Shown piece by piece: positions 15,414 through 24,596 of a stretch of 34,563 nt of DNA; the stretch's first letter is position 1; every line of letters begins with the position of its first letter. This DNA comes from Solemya velesiana gill symbiont (lineage in GTDB: Bacteria; Pseudomonadota; Gammaproteobacteria; Chromatiales; Chromatiaceae): assembly GCF_002020805.1 (NCBI RefSeq), contig NZ_MPRJ01000022.1, positions 1-34,563 on the forward strand, written 5' to 3'. The position numbers and the translations under genes are program-made. The notes beneath the pieces were generated by a model that was given only the letters and a program-made list of their open reading frames with translations, had not been told where the DNA came from and made no database searches.

Positions 15414-17846
15414 TTACAAGTCGAATGGTGAAGGAAAATTCACCAAAAAGATATCAATAGTGTCATCATCCATATAAACAGATATTCGATCTATTGCATC
15501 CTCTGCATCTATCCTCAGAGATTGATCCCATACATAAACATCCATCTCATTATTTTGTACGTAATCTTTCAACCATTTTTCGTAAAATGGATACAACCGC
15601 ACGTCAAACGAAATCGCATTATAAGCGTGCTTCTCGATTAACTTGACCACCTCATCAGCTACCGAATCTATCTGCGCTTCATTTCCGTCAGACAGCAGTA
15701 CGAGCAACTTCTTTGTGGGAAGATAGAAACTCGATTTCCAGTTATTCTTTGTCAGCTTCCCTGTATCCTGAAAACCTTGCTGAGTCTCTACCAAGGCTCT
15801 ACCTTTAAATTGAAACTCGCTATTGAGACCTTCCAAGCGCTTGATTGCGCGCGCCATATTTTTCTCGCTTGGATTTTTCCAGTCCAACCAATATCCCAAT
15901 CCTTCTTTATCCTGCTTTAAATAGTTTTCAAGTGTTAAGCCATGGTTGTCAGCTGGTGGATGATAAACAAAGAATCTCTCTTTTTTCTCGTCAAAAACAA
16001 TATCCAGTTCCACACCGCCAAAGGCATCCTTCGCCTCAAGTAGCGAACCATGACTATTAACCCGATGAGCCCATATTTTGAACCGATTTTTTTCTCTATC
16101 TATTTTTGAAAAAGCCAACAAGTTGGCACGTGTTCTTTCGATATTGTCTGATTCACTGCAAAAACCGTCATAGTGAACCTTCTCGTGTAATGTTGTACGA
16201 TCAAAATCCTCATAACCAGGCGAAAAGAAACTCCGACTGCTCAATCCTGGGACGCCATTCACATCCACAATATCCAGCAGACCAAATGAAAAATCAATCA
16301 AAGATATAGGTCTATCAACAGCTTCTTTAATACGATTCCATATATCAACATGCTTCCGTTTAAACGCCAAATTACTCCAAACAACAAACGGAATCTCGAC
16401 ATGAAAGTGAGAGTGCATTCTGCTCTCATGTCCTGTACCCAATAATGGAGCTTCGCCATGATCTGCGATATACACTACGGCAGTCGGTTCATCACTCATT
16501 TCCAGGCGACCAAGTAACGTATCAAGAAAACTATCAACATATTTAACTGCGCTGTCATAGCAATTAATCAAAGCAATTCGACGCGTCAATTGATCCAGAC
16601 TCAATCCTTGCTCGCCCCCCCTTGAAAATATCGAACCAAGATACGCTGCATCCATTGGAACAGAAAATGTTTCACCTGTTAAATCTTCAAATTCACTGGG
16701 TATGATCGTGCAGTAAGGGAAATGGGTCGACATCATGTGCATGAACACTACCTTCTTGGATACGGACTTGTTCCCATCAAGCAATCTATCAAGGGTATGA
16801 ATCATCGACATGTCATACGATGTACGCTTGAATGTTTTGCCTGACGCTGCATCATGAAACTTGACATAATCTGTCTCCCTGGCCATAGCAGAAACAGTGT
16901 TATCCCAAATACCAACAGCATTCTGATTGCTTAACCATGTCACATGAAATCCGGCACTCTGTAACAGATTGATGACATCTGGAATTTCATGAATTTCTTT
17001 ACGATCAGTACGTGAATTAAGTGCCAGCGCATCAGATAATGATTCTGTAGTATGCGAATGCGTAGCTATCGCATCCTTGAAAATTGCCAACTCGTCTGCA
17101 CGATCATTTAAGGCTGGTGTTGTATCCCTGGCATAGTTGTAAATTCCCATATGATGACGAGTCGTTGACTCCCCAATAACCACAATAAGATTTCCCTGGA
17201 AATCTGACGATACTGAACTTACCCAAGGAAGAGAATCAATTGATTGGCGGGAATTCTGAAAGCGCTCTAATGTTTCTCCATAAGTCTTTGCCTCGCTATA
17301 TATAAGCGAGACTTCTGATTTTAATTGTGTGAGGCCGACAAAAAACATTGAACTCGCCGCAACAAGAAAGGCAACCCTTCCCTTTATTGAAGATTTCTTC
17401 AGTGATCCCAAAGCCACCCATAGAAAGGAGGCCAGCATTCCTCCAAGCCATGTCGCCAGATAGACCTCATTTGAAATGCTTGTATATAGATACAGATACT
17501 CCCCCATCTCGCGCCAATTACTTTGATAAATTGCCTTGACTGTATCCCCAGTTACCGGTCCATATGCATCTCTGTTATCACTATGGAGCGCAATAACGAG
17601 TGTCCATAAAATGATAAACATCATGTAAGGCAATATAAAAGTAACGCGGAATATAGCTACCGGGAGAAGTAACCTGATAAGTTCAATTGAAGTAAAAACA
17701 AGAAAATATACACATAAATAATAAGCAGTATTCTCAAAGCCCAGCTTTACACTGTAGAGCAGACTAATCCCTACCACCCCTATCGCGATATGCAACAGAT
17801 AACTCAGCACGCTGAGCGTATAATTATTGTTCGGCTCTACTTTCAC
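15414..17846 (-). CDS. Phosphoethanolamine-transferase-like enzyme fused to a GDPD-like domain
   Basis: About 810 residues, far longer than EptA or CptA (about 550-580). Numbered from the longest frame (17882), there are about five N-terminal membrane segments (25-185), then an alkaline-phosphatase-fold domain (230-550). This has GESTTRHHMGIYNYARDTTP holding the Ser/Thr nucleophile, THSHTTESLSDAL, and metal-site residues in DHGEAPLLGTGHE (Asp474, His475, His485). These match transferases that move phosphoethanolamine from phosphatidylethanolamine to lipid A or core sugars. The last 220 residues resemble glycerophosphodiester phosphodiesterases: AHRVNS (His606, Arg607), VELDIVF (Glu625, Asp627), VYHPP (His641) and LDWK. 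I chose the GTG at 17846 because GGAAGAAG precedes it; a TTG at 17882 is also possible. The gene is AT-rich. Confidence 0.8.
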   Translation of the reverse strand: MKVEPNNNYTLSVLSYLLHIAIGVVGISLLYSVKLGFENTAYYLCVYFLVFTSIELIRLLLPVAIFRVTFILPYMMFIILWTLVIALHSDNRDAYGPVTGDTVKAIYQSNWREMGEYLYLYTSISNEVYLATWLGGMLASFLWVALGSLKKSSIKGRVAFLVAASSMFFVGLTQLKSEVSLIYSEAKTYGETLERFQNSRQSIDSLPWVSSVSSDFQGNLIVVIGESTTRHHMGIYNYARDTTPALNDRADELAIFKDAIATHSHTTESLSDALALNSRTDRKEIHEIPDVINLLQSAGFHVTWLSNQNAVGIWDNTVSAMARETDYVKFHDAASGKTFKRTSYDMSMIHTLDRLLDGNKSVSKKVVFMHMMSTHFPYCTIIPSEFEDLTGETFSVPMDAAYLGSIFSRGGEQGLSLDQLTRRIALINCYDSAVKYVDSFLDTLLGRLEMSDEPTAVVYIADHGEAPLLGTGHESRMHSHFHVEIPFVVWSNLAFKRKHVDIWNRIKEAVDRPISLIDFSFGLLDIVDVNGVPGLSSRSFFSPGYEDFDRTTLHEKVHYDGFCSESDNIERTRANLLAFSKIDREKNRFKIWAHRVNSHGSLLEAKDAFGGVELDIVFDEKKERFFVYHPPADNHGLTLENYLKQDKEGLGYWLDWKNPSEKNMARAIKRLEGLNSEFQFKGRALVETQQGFQDTGKLTKNNWKSSFYLPTKKLLVLLSDGNEAQIDSVADEVVKLIEKHAYNAISFDVRLYPFYEKWLKDYVQNNEMDVYVWDQSLRIDAEDAIDRISVYMDDDTIDIFLVNFPSPFDL

Positions 17847-17925
17847 TGGGATACTTCTTCCAAAACAACCCGACAAATACAATTCGCGTCATTAGCAGCT
17901 TTAACATCAGAGAAACCATCAAGAA

Positions 17926-18450
17926 CTATTTTTTCTTGCTGCCGCCTTTCTGGTAGGTTTTGCGCTGAAAAAGATCAGTTCGCCTGCTGACCACACGGTC
18001 GGTGAACAGCATGCCATCCAAGTGATCAATTTCATGCTGGAGAGCCCGTGCCTCAAAACCTTCCATCTCGTACTCCAGCGGCTTCCCAAATGGATCCCGG
18101 GCCTTGACCCTGATATGGGTGGCACGAATAACGTTGCCAGTGTAATCAGGCACCGAGAGACAGCCCTCCCTTCCCATCTCATATCCATCCCAGTGAACGA
18201 TTTCCGGATTAACCAGAATCATGTAGCCGTGATTCGGCACAGGTTTCCGGGTGTTGGATACATCCACGATGATTATGCGCTGAAAGCGACCAACTTGTGG
18301 CGCCGCTATGCCTACAGCACCAGGACCATGCTGGCGTGTCTCTTCAAGATCATCTATGAAACTTCTGTGTTCATCACCAAACTCTTCAACAGGCTCGGAA
18401 ACCTGTTTCAGGCGCTCATCAGGTATATTCAGTATTTCCAGAATGGCCAT
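17926..18450 (-). CDS. def: Peptide deformylase
   Basis: Removes the formyl group from the initiator methionine of new proteins. All three family motifs are intact: GIAAPQVG (47-54), EGCLSVP (95-101, with metal ligand Cys97) and HEIDH (139-143, with two His ligands and the catalytic Glu). The 174-residue length is normal. It starts 3 bases after the ACT-domain gene on the same strand. It is not next to fmt, its usual partner, in this window, so it may be a second copy. Confidence 0.93.
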   Translation of the reverse strand: MAILEILNIPDERLKQVSEPVEEFGDEHRSFIDDLEETRQHGPGAVGIAAPQVGRFQRIIIVDVSNTRKPVPNHGYMILVNPEIVHWDGYEMGREGCLSVPDYTGNVIRATHIRVKARDPFGKPLEYEMEGFEARALQHEIDHLDGMLFTDRVVSRRTDLFQRKTYQKGGSKKK

Positions 18451-18453
18451 CTG

Positions 18454-18960
18454 TTACCCGATCAAAGTTTCGATGGCCGATACATTGGCGTCGATATCGC
18501 CCAACTTCGCCAGCGCGCTCTCCAGGGACTCCAGGGTTGCCTCGGCAAAACCCTGGATGTTCATGATATACACAGGGCTCTCCTCGGTACCGGCAACATC
18601 CGATTCCAGCTCAAGAATATTAAACCCAGCCTCTGCGAGGACACCGGTGACCTGGGCGACGATACCTGCCCTGTCAGCTCCAGCCACTCGAACCTGAATG
18701 TTGGGCACCATATGCTGATGCAGACCACCGACGATTTCATCCACGTGAAGACGAAGATTCATTGCCTCGGTCACAGGAGAAAGCACTGCAGCCATATCCC
18801 CTTCGCCACTGACCATCATCATAATGGTGAAGTTGCCTCCCAGCCTGATCATCGAGGCCTCACCCAGGTTCCATCCACTCTTATAGAGTGCTTTCGTGAC
18901 CCTCGCCACAATTCCCGCCCGGTCTTCACCGACCAGGGTCAACATTTTCCAGTTGCTCAT
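18454..18960 (-). CDS. GcvR-like protein with two ACT domains
   Basis: A 168-residue protein made almost only of two ACT domains (about 1-80 and 88-165). Each has the typical Asp-Arg-Ala-Gly-Ile-Val start (GEDRAGIVARVT at 11-22, GADRAGIVAQVT in the second). This is the layout of GcvR, which in E. coli binds glycine and blocks the activator GcvA of the glycine cleavage operon. No gcvA or gcv operon is visible here, so the partner and ligand are unknown. It lies between pgeF (53-base gap) and def (3-base gap), both on the same strand. Confidence 0.82.
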   Translation of the reverse strand: MSNWKMLTLVGEDRAGIVARVTKALYKSGWNLGEASMIRLGGNFTIMMMVSGEGDMAAVLSPVTEAMNLRLHVDEIVGGLHQHMVPNIQVRVAGADRAGIVAQVTGVLAEAGFNILELESDVAGTEESPVYIMNIQGFAEATLESLESALAKLGDIDANVSAIETLIG

Positions 18961-19013
18961 CTTCTACCATTCCCCGTTGTGGGTTTGAATATGTTTCCGA
19001 ACAGAGGTGCCGC

Positions 19014-19748
19014 TCAAGGTGCGATCCAGATCATTGATGCCATCCGGCCTGTAACTCCGTCACGTCGATAGGAAAAATAACGATCAGACTTTGTTACTGT
19101 ACAGCCTTGCCCGCCCCCGATATACCCCAGTTTTTCCCTTTCCAGACGCAATCTCGCCAATGCGTAGATATCGGCCAGCCAATGACCCGGGCGACCAGTC
19201 ACGAATGCACTCTCTGCCCGGTGATCCCGGGAAACAAAAGCCTCCCGCACCTCTTCTCCGACTTCAAAAGACTCAGGGCCAATCGCCGGCCCCAACCAGG
19301 CCATAATCTCATTCCCAGGTTGGTCAAAATGTTCAAGGGCAGCCTCCAGTACCCCCGCGACCAGTCCACGCCAACCGGCATGAACTGCAGCAATCCAGTT
19401 ACCCTGGCGATTGCAGAGGAGTACCGGCAGGCAATCAGCGGTCAGCACCGCACAAACCTGGCCAGGTGTTGATGCAACAGAGGCGTCTGCTGAAGTACCG
19501 ATGCCATCTACCCCGCACTGAGCAACCCCGCAGCCGTGTACCTGTTTCATCCAGAGCGGCTCTGAAGGTAAATCGAGCACCTGCTTCAGGTGCTCCCTAT
19601 TGCGTCGAACGGCGTCGGGATCATCTCCAACATGATCCCCCAGGTTCATGCTGCCATAAGGCGCTTTACTGTAACCACCCTGCCTGGTGGTGACAGCAGC
19701 ACGAACACTTTCTGGAGCTGGCCAGTCCGGATAGATCAATTCAACCAT
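19014..19748 (-). CDS. pgeF: PgeF (YfiH), peptidoglycan editing factor
   Basis: YfiH-family proteins were long annotated as multicopper polyphenol oxidases. In E. coli PgeF is now known to remove UDP-MurNAc carrying L-Ser instead of L-Ala, keeping the cell wall correct. With the ATG at 19748 the protein has 244 residues and zinc ligands His71 (KQVHG), Cys106 (TADCLPV) and His123 (HAGWRG), nearly the same numbers as E. coli. The upstream extension of the open frame overlaps rluD out of frame and is not conserved. The start overlaps the rluD stop by 8 bases, so translation is probably coupled. rluD-pgeF adjacency is widespread in Gammaproteobacteria. Confidence 0.94.
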   Translation of the reverse strand: MVELIYPDWPAPESVRAAVTTRQGGYSKAPYGSMNLGDHVGDDPDAVRRNREHLKQVLDLPSEPLWMKQVHGCGVAQCGVDGIGTSADASVASTPGQVCAVLTADCLPVLLCNRQGNWIAAVHAGWRGLVAGVLEAALEHFDQPGNEIMAWLGPAIGPESFEVGEEVREAFVSRDHRAESAFVTGRPGHWLADIYALARLRLEREKLGYIGGGQGCTVTKSDRYFSYRRDGVTGRMASMIWIAP

Positions 19749-20700
19749 CGACCATATCTTCCCGCATGACCTGGAGTAAGGTCTGCATGTCTTCCGGTAT
19801 CGGTACCTCCCATTCGACCCATTCGCCGGTTTTTGGATGCTCCAGGCCAAGAAACCTGGCGTGCAGCGCCTGGTGACGGTAACCACGGAGCGCCTCGATC
19901 AGTCCAGGTGAAGCACCGGCCGGTATTTTAAAACGCCCTCCATAGAGGGGATCACCAACCAGTGGATGACGAATGTGCGCCATGTGCACACGAATCTGGT
20001 GGGTCCGCCCTGTCTCCAGGTTCACCTTGAGATAGGTGTGAGACCGAAATCGCTCGAGTACCCTGTAATGGGTCATAGCTGGCTTGCCTGAATTCACCAC
20101 AGCCATTTTGATACGATGCACCGGATGTCGCCCGATTGGCGCATCGACTACACCACCGGCTGTCATCACCCCGGCAACAACTGCCCTGTACTCGCGCTTG
20201 AAGGCCCGTGCCTGCAACTGCTCGACCAATGAACGGTGGGCACCCGGCGTCTTGGCTATCACCAACAACCCACTGGTCTCCTTATCGAGGCGATGCACGA
20301 TGCCCGCCCGAGAAAGCTGGATCAGATCCGGTGAATGATGCAGCAGGGCATTCTGCAGTGTGCCATCCGGATTTCCAGCCGCAGGATGCACCACCAATCC
20401 CACAGGCTTGTTGATCACCAATATCTCACTGTCTTCATGGACGATCTCCAGGGAAATCGCCTGTGGCGCACACTCCACCTGCTCCTCAAGGTGGACCTCA
20501 AGCTCCACAAGCTCCCCCCCGACAACCTTGTCCTTTGCCTTGCACTGACGACCATCCAGCGTGACAAACCCCTCCTTCAGCCACTGCTGCAGACGGCTGC
20601 GGGAAAAATCGGGAAAAAGCACGGCCAAGGCCTGATCCAGCCGCTTCCCAGCCAAATCCAGACCTATTCGTGCATCCAAATGTTCAATCTTCTCAGTCAA
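19741..20700 (-). CDS. rluD: RluD, 23S rRNA pseudouridine synthase
   Basis: RluD makes the pseudouridines of helix 69 (1911, 1915 and 1917 in E. coli numbering) in 23S rRNA. An N-terminal S4 RNA-binding domain (about 17-75) is followed by the synthase domain with the catalytic Asp139 in HRLDKETSGLLV, the same residue number as in E. coli. The 319-residue length is normal. The start is a TTG (20698-20700) with GAGG five bases upstream; no in-frame ATG gives a complete S4 domain. It diverges from bamD and overlaps pgeF by 8 bases, as in the Pseudomonas comL-rluD-yfiH group. Confidence 0.95.
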   Translation of the reverse strand: MTEKIEHLDARIGLDLAGKRLDQALAVLFPDFSRSRLQQWLKEGFVTLDGRQCKAKDKVVGGELVELEVHLEEQVECAPQAISLEIVHEDSEILVINKPVGLVVHPAAGNPDGTLQNALLHHSPDLIQLSRAGIVHRLDKETSGLLVIAKTPGAHRSLVEQLQARAFKREYRAVVAGVMTAGGVVDAPIGRHPVHRIKMAVVNSGKPAMTHYRVLERFRSHTYLKVNLETGRTHQIRVHMAHIRHPLVGDPLYGGRFKIPAGASPGLIEALRGYRHQALHARFLGLEHPKTGEWVEWEVPIPEDMQTLLQVMREDMVDG

Positions 20701-20740
20701 TTCAACCTCGCCATCGTCACACCGCCCCCCCTTCTCTAAA

Positions 20741-20769
20741 GTGCCTGGATTCAGGCTTTGAGGTATACT
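20741..20769 (+). promoter_or_regulatory. Likely sigma-70 promoter of bamD
   Basis: TATACT (20764-20769), a very good -10, has GTGCCT (20741-20746) 17 bases upstream as a weak -35. Transcription would begin near 20776, about 30 bases before the bamD ATG. Confidence 0.45.
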
Positions 20770-20805
20770 TCGGCATTCAGTTAACCATGATTACGGCTTC
20801 CATTA

Positions 20806-21636
20806 ATGAAGGCAACCACTAAAGTCCTTATTTTGCTGGCAACGCTCTTTTTCCTGCCCGCATGTTCTCTGCTCCCGAAAGAGGTGGACAAGACCAAGGG
20901 ATGGAGCGCCCAGAAGTTCTACTCCGAGGCCTCCTATGCCATGTCGGAGGGAAATTACGAGACAGCGATTGGATATTACGAAAGCCTGGAGGCGCGTTAT
21001 CCTTTCGGGCGCTATGCCATGCAGGCCCAGCTGGATGTCGCCTATGCTTACTATAAAAACAGTCAGCATGAATCAGCTATCGCTGCAGCGGACCGGTTCA
21101 TCAAGCTGCACCCCCGTAACCCGTATGTTGATTATGCCTACTACCTGAAAGGTATCGTCAACTTCAACCGCAATATCGGCTTCTTCTCTCGCTTCGTACC
21201 CACAGACACTTCCCAACGCGATCCGGGTACCGCACTGGACTCGTTCAATGACTTCGCAGAGTTGGTGAGACGCTTTCCCGATAGCGAATATGCCGAGGAT
21301 GCGCGCACACGCCTGGCCTACCTCCGCAACAACCTCGCCATGCACGACGTGCATGTTGCCCGCTACTACATGAAGCGGGGCGCCTACCTAGCTGCAGCGA
21401 ACCGGTGTGTTAACGTGATCGAAAAATACCAGCGCACGCCTGCCGTCAAGGAAGCACTGATTACGATGATCGAGGCCTACGATAAACTTGGACTCGAACA
21501 GCTTTCGGCAGATGCACAACGTGTTCTTGCACTGAACGAGGCCCAGAGCAACTTCGAGGTTCCGACACCTAAACTGGAGGAAGAGCCGTCGATTGGCCGG
21601 AAGCTCTGGGATTACCTGGAACTGGATGAAAACTGA
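20806..21636 (+). CDS. bamD: BamD, outer membrane assembly lipoprotein
   Basis: BamD (YfiO, ComL) is the essential lipoprotein of the BAM complex that folds beta-barrel proteins into the outer membrane. A lipoprotein signal ends in the lipobox LPAC with the lipidated Cys20. The mature part is five TPR-like repeats. The first holds GNYETAIGYYESLEARYPFG and the later ones QHESAIAAADRFIKLHP and the conserved FVPTDTSQRDPG loop. The length (276) is slightly above E. coli (245) because of an acidic C-terminal tail. No good Shine-Dalgarno precedes the ATG, and a short out-of-frame leader ORF overlaps it. It diverges from rluD and ends at a strong terminator. Confidence 0.95.
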   Translation: MKATTKVLILLATLFFLPACSLLPKEVDKTKGWSAQKFYSEASYAMSEGNYETAIGYYESLEARYPFGRYAMQAQLDVAYAYYKNSQHESAIAAADRFIKLHPRNPYVDYAYYLKGIVNFNRNIGFFSRFVPTDTSQRDPGTALDSFNDFAELVRRFPDSEYAEDARTRLAYLRNNLAMHDVHVARYYMKRGAYLAAANRCVNVIEKYQRTPAVKEALITMIEAYDKLGLEQLSADAQRVLALNEAQSNFEVPTPKLEEEPSIGRKLWDYLELDEN

Positions 21637-21654
21637 GCAATCATAGTTACAAAT

Positions 21655-21686
21655 AAAAAAGGGGAGCCAGATGGCTCCCCTTTTTT
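21655..21686. terminator. Bidirectional intrinsic terminator, bamD/glnB
   Basis: AAAAAA-GGGGAGCC-AGAT-GGCTCCCC-TTTTTT. It has a perfect 8-bp GC-rich stem, a four-base loop and a six-T run (21681-21686), mirrored by six A, so it works for bamD on plus and glnB on minus. Confidence 0.93.
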
Positions 21687-21701
21687 ATTGCAGTACGCCG
21701 G

Positions 21702-22142
<441 letters not shown>

Positions 22143-22191
22143 AACTAATGAAATGCTGAAAGTAACGCCGCATCCCTGTGGCACTACCCTG

Positions 22192-23061
22192 TTACCCCAT
22201 CAATTCCAGCATGCGCTGGCCGATCTCGGCAGGCGAACGAACGGTAGCAACACCCGCTGACTCCAGGGCAGCGAACTTGCCATCAGCGGTACCCTTACCG
22301 CCACTGACGATGGCACCGGCATGCCCCATGCACTTTCCTGGAGGTGCTGTGACACCGGCAATATAAGCCACCACGGGCTTGGTCACGTGCTGCTGGATAT
22401 ACTCTGCAGCATCCTCTTCGGCAGAACCGCCGATTTCACCCACCATGACGATGCCCTCGGTCTGCGGATCCTCCTGGAACATCTCAAGGCAGTCGATGAA
22501 GTTCATGCCGTGAATGGGGTCACCACCAATTCCCACACAGGTACTCTGGCCCAAACCAGCCTTGGTGGTCTGGTGGACCGCCTCATAGGTGAGGGTTCCT
22601 GAACGGGAAACGATACCGATCTTGCCAGGCTGGTGGATCATGCCCGGCATAATGCCTATCTTGCACTCGCCGGGGGTGATGAGCCCGGGACAGTTGGGGC
22701 CGATAAGGCGGCAATCGTACTGTTCCAGGGCAGCCTTCACCTTGAGCATATCCAACACGGGGATACCTTCGGTGATGCAGGCGATCACCTTGATTCCAGC
22801 ATCTGCCGCTTCGAGAATTGCATCAGCTGCAAATGCCGCGGGAACGTAGATCATGCTGGCATCAGCACCTGCCTCCACGACAGCATCATGTACGGTATTG
22901 AACACCGGCAGCCCCAGGTGGGTCTGACCGCCTTTACCGGGAGTTACGCCACCCACCATGTTGGTTCCATAGGCAATCGCCTGCTCGGTGTGGAAGGTGC
23001 CCTGCTTGCCGGTAAAACCCTGACAGATCACGCGGGTGTCTTTGTTTACAAGGATACTCAC
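22192..23061 (-). CDS. sucD: Succinyl-CoA synthetase, alpha subunit
   Basis: With SucC it interconverts succinyl-CoA and succinate with formation of ATP or GTP in the TCA cycle. CoA-binding [10 protein letters not shown] lies near the N-terminus, and the phosphorylated His247 is in [14 protein letters not shown]. The GPNCPG segment (121-126) is intact. 289 residues, as in E. coli. It follows sucC by 22 bases on the same strand, and the two form one operon. Confidence 0.96.
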   Translation of the reverse strand: MSILVNKDTRVICQGFTGKQGTFHTEQAIAYGTNMVGGVTPGKGGQTHLGLPVFNTVHDAVVEAGADASMIYVPAAFAADAILEAADAGIKVIACITEGIPVLDMLKVKAALEQYDCRLIGPNCPGLITPGECKIGIMPGMIHQPGKIGIVSRSGTLTYEAVHQTTKAGLGQSTCVGIGGDPIHGMNFIDCLEMFQEDPQTEGIVMVGEIGGSAEEDAAEYIQQHVTKPVVAYIAGVTAPPGKCMGHAGAIVSGGKGTADGKFAALESAGVATVRSPAEIGQRMLELMG

Positions 23062-23083
23062 AATCTTTTCCTATGTCCGGTGT

Positions 23084-24247
23084 TCAGCGTTTAGCCGCAG
23101 AGACGACCTTTTCGGCGCCTTCGCTCAGGTCTGCAGCAGTTTCGATGGCCAGGCCACTGGCAGCCAGCTTTTCAAGGCCGGCTGGCGCATTTGTACCCTC
23201 CAGGCGCACCACTACCGGCACCTTCACATCCACCTCTTTAACCGCCTGAATGATGCCGTCGGCAATCAGGTCACAACGCACGATGCCGCCAAAGATATTG
23301 ACGAGCACGGCCTCGACCTTCTCATCCGAGAGGATCAGCTTGAACGCTTCGGCCACACGCTCAGCGGTGGTACCGCCACCCACGTCCAGGAAGTTGGCCG
23401 GGGCACCACCTTTCAGCTGGACCAGGTCCATGGTGGCCATTGCCAGCCCGGCACCGTTGACCATGCAACCGATGTTTCCATCCAGGGTGATGTAGTTGAG
23501 ATCATGCTCCTTGGCCTTGGCTTCACGCTCATCCTCCTGTGCCACGTCTCGCAACGCTACCAGTTCGCTCTGGCGGTAGAAGGCGTTGTCGTCGAGATTG
23601 ATCTTGGCATCCAGTGCAATCAGGTTACCCGCCTTGGTCACTACCAGTGGATTGATCTCCACCAGGCTGGCATCGCTTTCGACGAACAGGTTGTAGAGCC
23701 CCCGCATGAATTTATTGAACTCCCTGATCTGCTGACCTTCAAGTTCCAGGGCAAAAGCCAACTTGCGGCATTGATATCCCTGGAGGCCAGCCGCCGGATC
23801 GACGTGAATGGTCTCGATCTTCTCAGGCGTCTCCTCAGCGACTTCCTCGATGTTCATGCCACCGGCACTGGAGGCCATGAAGAGTATCTTTCTCTCAGCA
23901 CGGTCAACCAGCGCACTCAAATAGAGTTCACGATCAATATCGGTAGGTGCCTCGATCAGCAGGGTATCGATAGGCAGACCCGGCTCTCCTGTCTGCTTGG
24001 TCACCAGGCGGCTTCCAATCAGGCGTTCGGCCTCGGCCTCCACGGCATCCAGGCTGTCGACCAAAACGACTCCACCGGCCTTACCTCGACCACCGGCATG
24101 AACCTGGGCCTTGACCACCCAGCGTTCACCATCGATGACCTGGGCTGCCTCGCGGGCCTTGTCTACGGTCTGGGCGGGCTTACCTTCAGGAACGGGGATC
24201 CCCTGTTTTGCAAACAACTGCTTGGATTGATACTCATGTAGATTCAT
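23084..24247 (-). CDS. sucC: Succinyl-CoA synthetase, beta subunit
   Basis: Carries the ATP-grasp nucleotide site and specificity domain. [20 protein letters not shown] is the classic start, [18 protein letters not shown] the nucleotide-binding loop, and [14 protein letters not shown] the C-terminal flavodoxin-like ligase domain. 387 residues (E. coli 388). It is the first gene of sucCD and has a good promoter about 35 bases upstream. It is not next to sucAB here, unlike the enterobacterial arrangement. Confidence 0.96.
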   Translation of the reverse strand: MNLHEYQSKQLFAKQGIPVPEGKPAQTVDKAREAAQVIDGERWVVKAQVHAGGRGKAGGVVLVDSLDAVEAEAERLIGSRLVTKQTGEPGLPIDTLLIEAPTDIDRELYLSALVDRAERKILFMASSAGGMNIEEVAEETPEKIETIHVDPAAGLQGYQCRKLAFALELEGQQIREFNKFMRGLYNLFVESDASLVEINPLVVTKAGNLIALDAKINLDDNAFYRQSELVALRDVAQEDEREAKAKEHDLNYITLDGNIGCMVNGAGLAMATMDLVQLKGGAPANFLDVGGGTTAERVAEAFKLILSDEKVEAVLVNIFGGIVRCDLIADGIIQAVKEVDVKVPVVVRLEGTNAPAGLEKLAASGLAIETAADLSEGAEKVVSAAKR

Positions 24248-24280
24248 TAGTGTTACGACCCGTCAGTTAAAAAAGGTGCT

Positions 24281-24309
24281 ATTCTGTTCCAAAATCGAGA
24301 AATTATCAA
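24281..24309 (-). promoter_or_regulatory. Sigma-70 promoter of sucCD
   Basis: On the minus strand TTGATA (24304-24309), 17 bases, CAGAAT (24281-24286). Transcription would start near 24274, giving a leader of about 27 bases to the sucC ATG. The -35 matches 5 of 6 and the -10 matches 4 of 6 consensus bases. Confidence 0.5.
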
Positions 24310-24339
24310 AATAATTTACTGCTTAGATAAGAATTAATT

Positions 24340-24576
24340 ATGAGTTTAAGATTTATACTCATTATTCTGGGGGTCTGGATTGTATACCTATTTGCCCGCC
24401 GGTACCTCAAAAACAGGCCCGCAAAAAAAGGCAAACAGGATTCTAATTCAGTGGAAATGGTTCGCTGCGAGCATTGCGGAATTCACATCCCAGAACCCGA
24501 AGTCGTGACCCGGGACGGCAGGAGCTACTGCTGTGAAGCCCACGCAATCGAGCACCAGGACAAGGATCAGCAGTAG
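24340..24576 (+). CDS. PP0621-like small membrane protein with Cys motif
   Basis: A 78-residue protein. One N-terminal membrane segment (about 4-18), a basic linker (RRYLKNRPAKKGK), and a C-terminal region with CEHCG ... YCCEAH that looks like a small metal-binding (zinc-ribbon-like) unit. Short proteins of this layout (PP0621 family) commonly sit just upstream of pilS in Pseudomonas-like genomes, and here the gene is 20 bases upstream of pilS. Its function is unknown; a role with PilS at the inner membrane is only suggested by position. Confidence 0.8.
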   Translation: MSLRFILIILGVWIVYLFARRYLKNRPAKKGKQDSNSVEMVRCEHCGIHIPEPEVVTRDGRSYCCEAHAIEHQDKDQQ

Positions 24577-24596
24577 ATTCTGATAATCTGTATCAA

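Noticed and set aside
19749-19886. 46-residue N-terminal extension of pgeF
   Set aside because: Lies out of frame inside rluD and lacks family similarity; the ATG at 19748 restores the E. coli numbering of zinc ligands.
23036-24241. 401-codon open frame on plus strand over sucC
   Set aside because: Mirror frame of sucC; the product resembles no family and sucC is beyond doubt.
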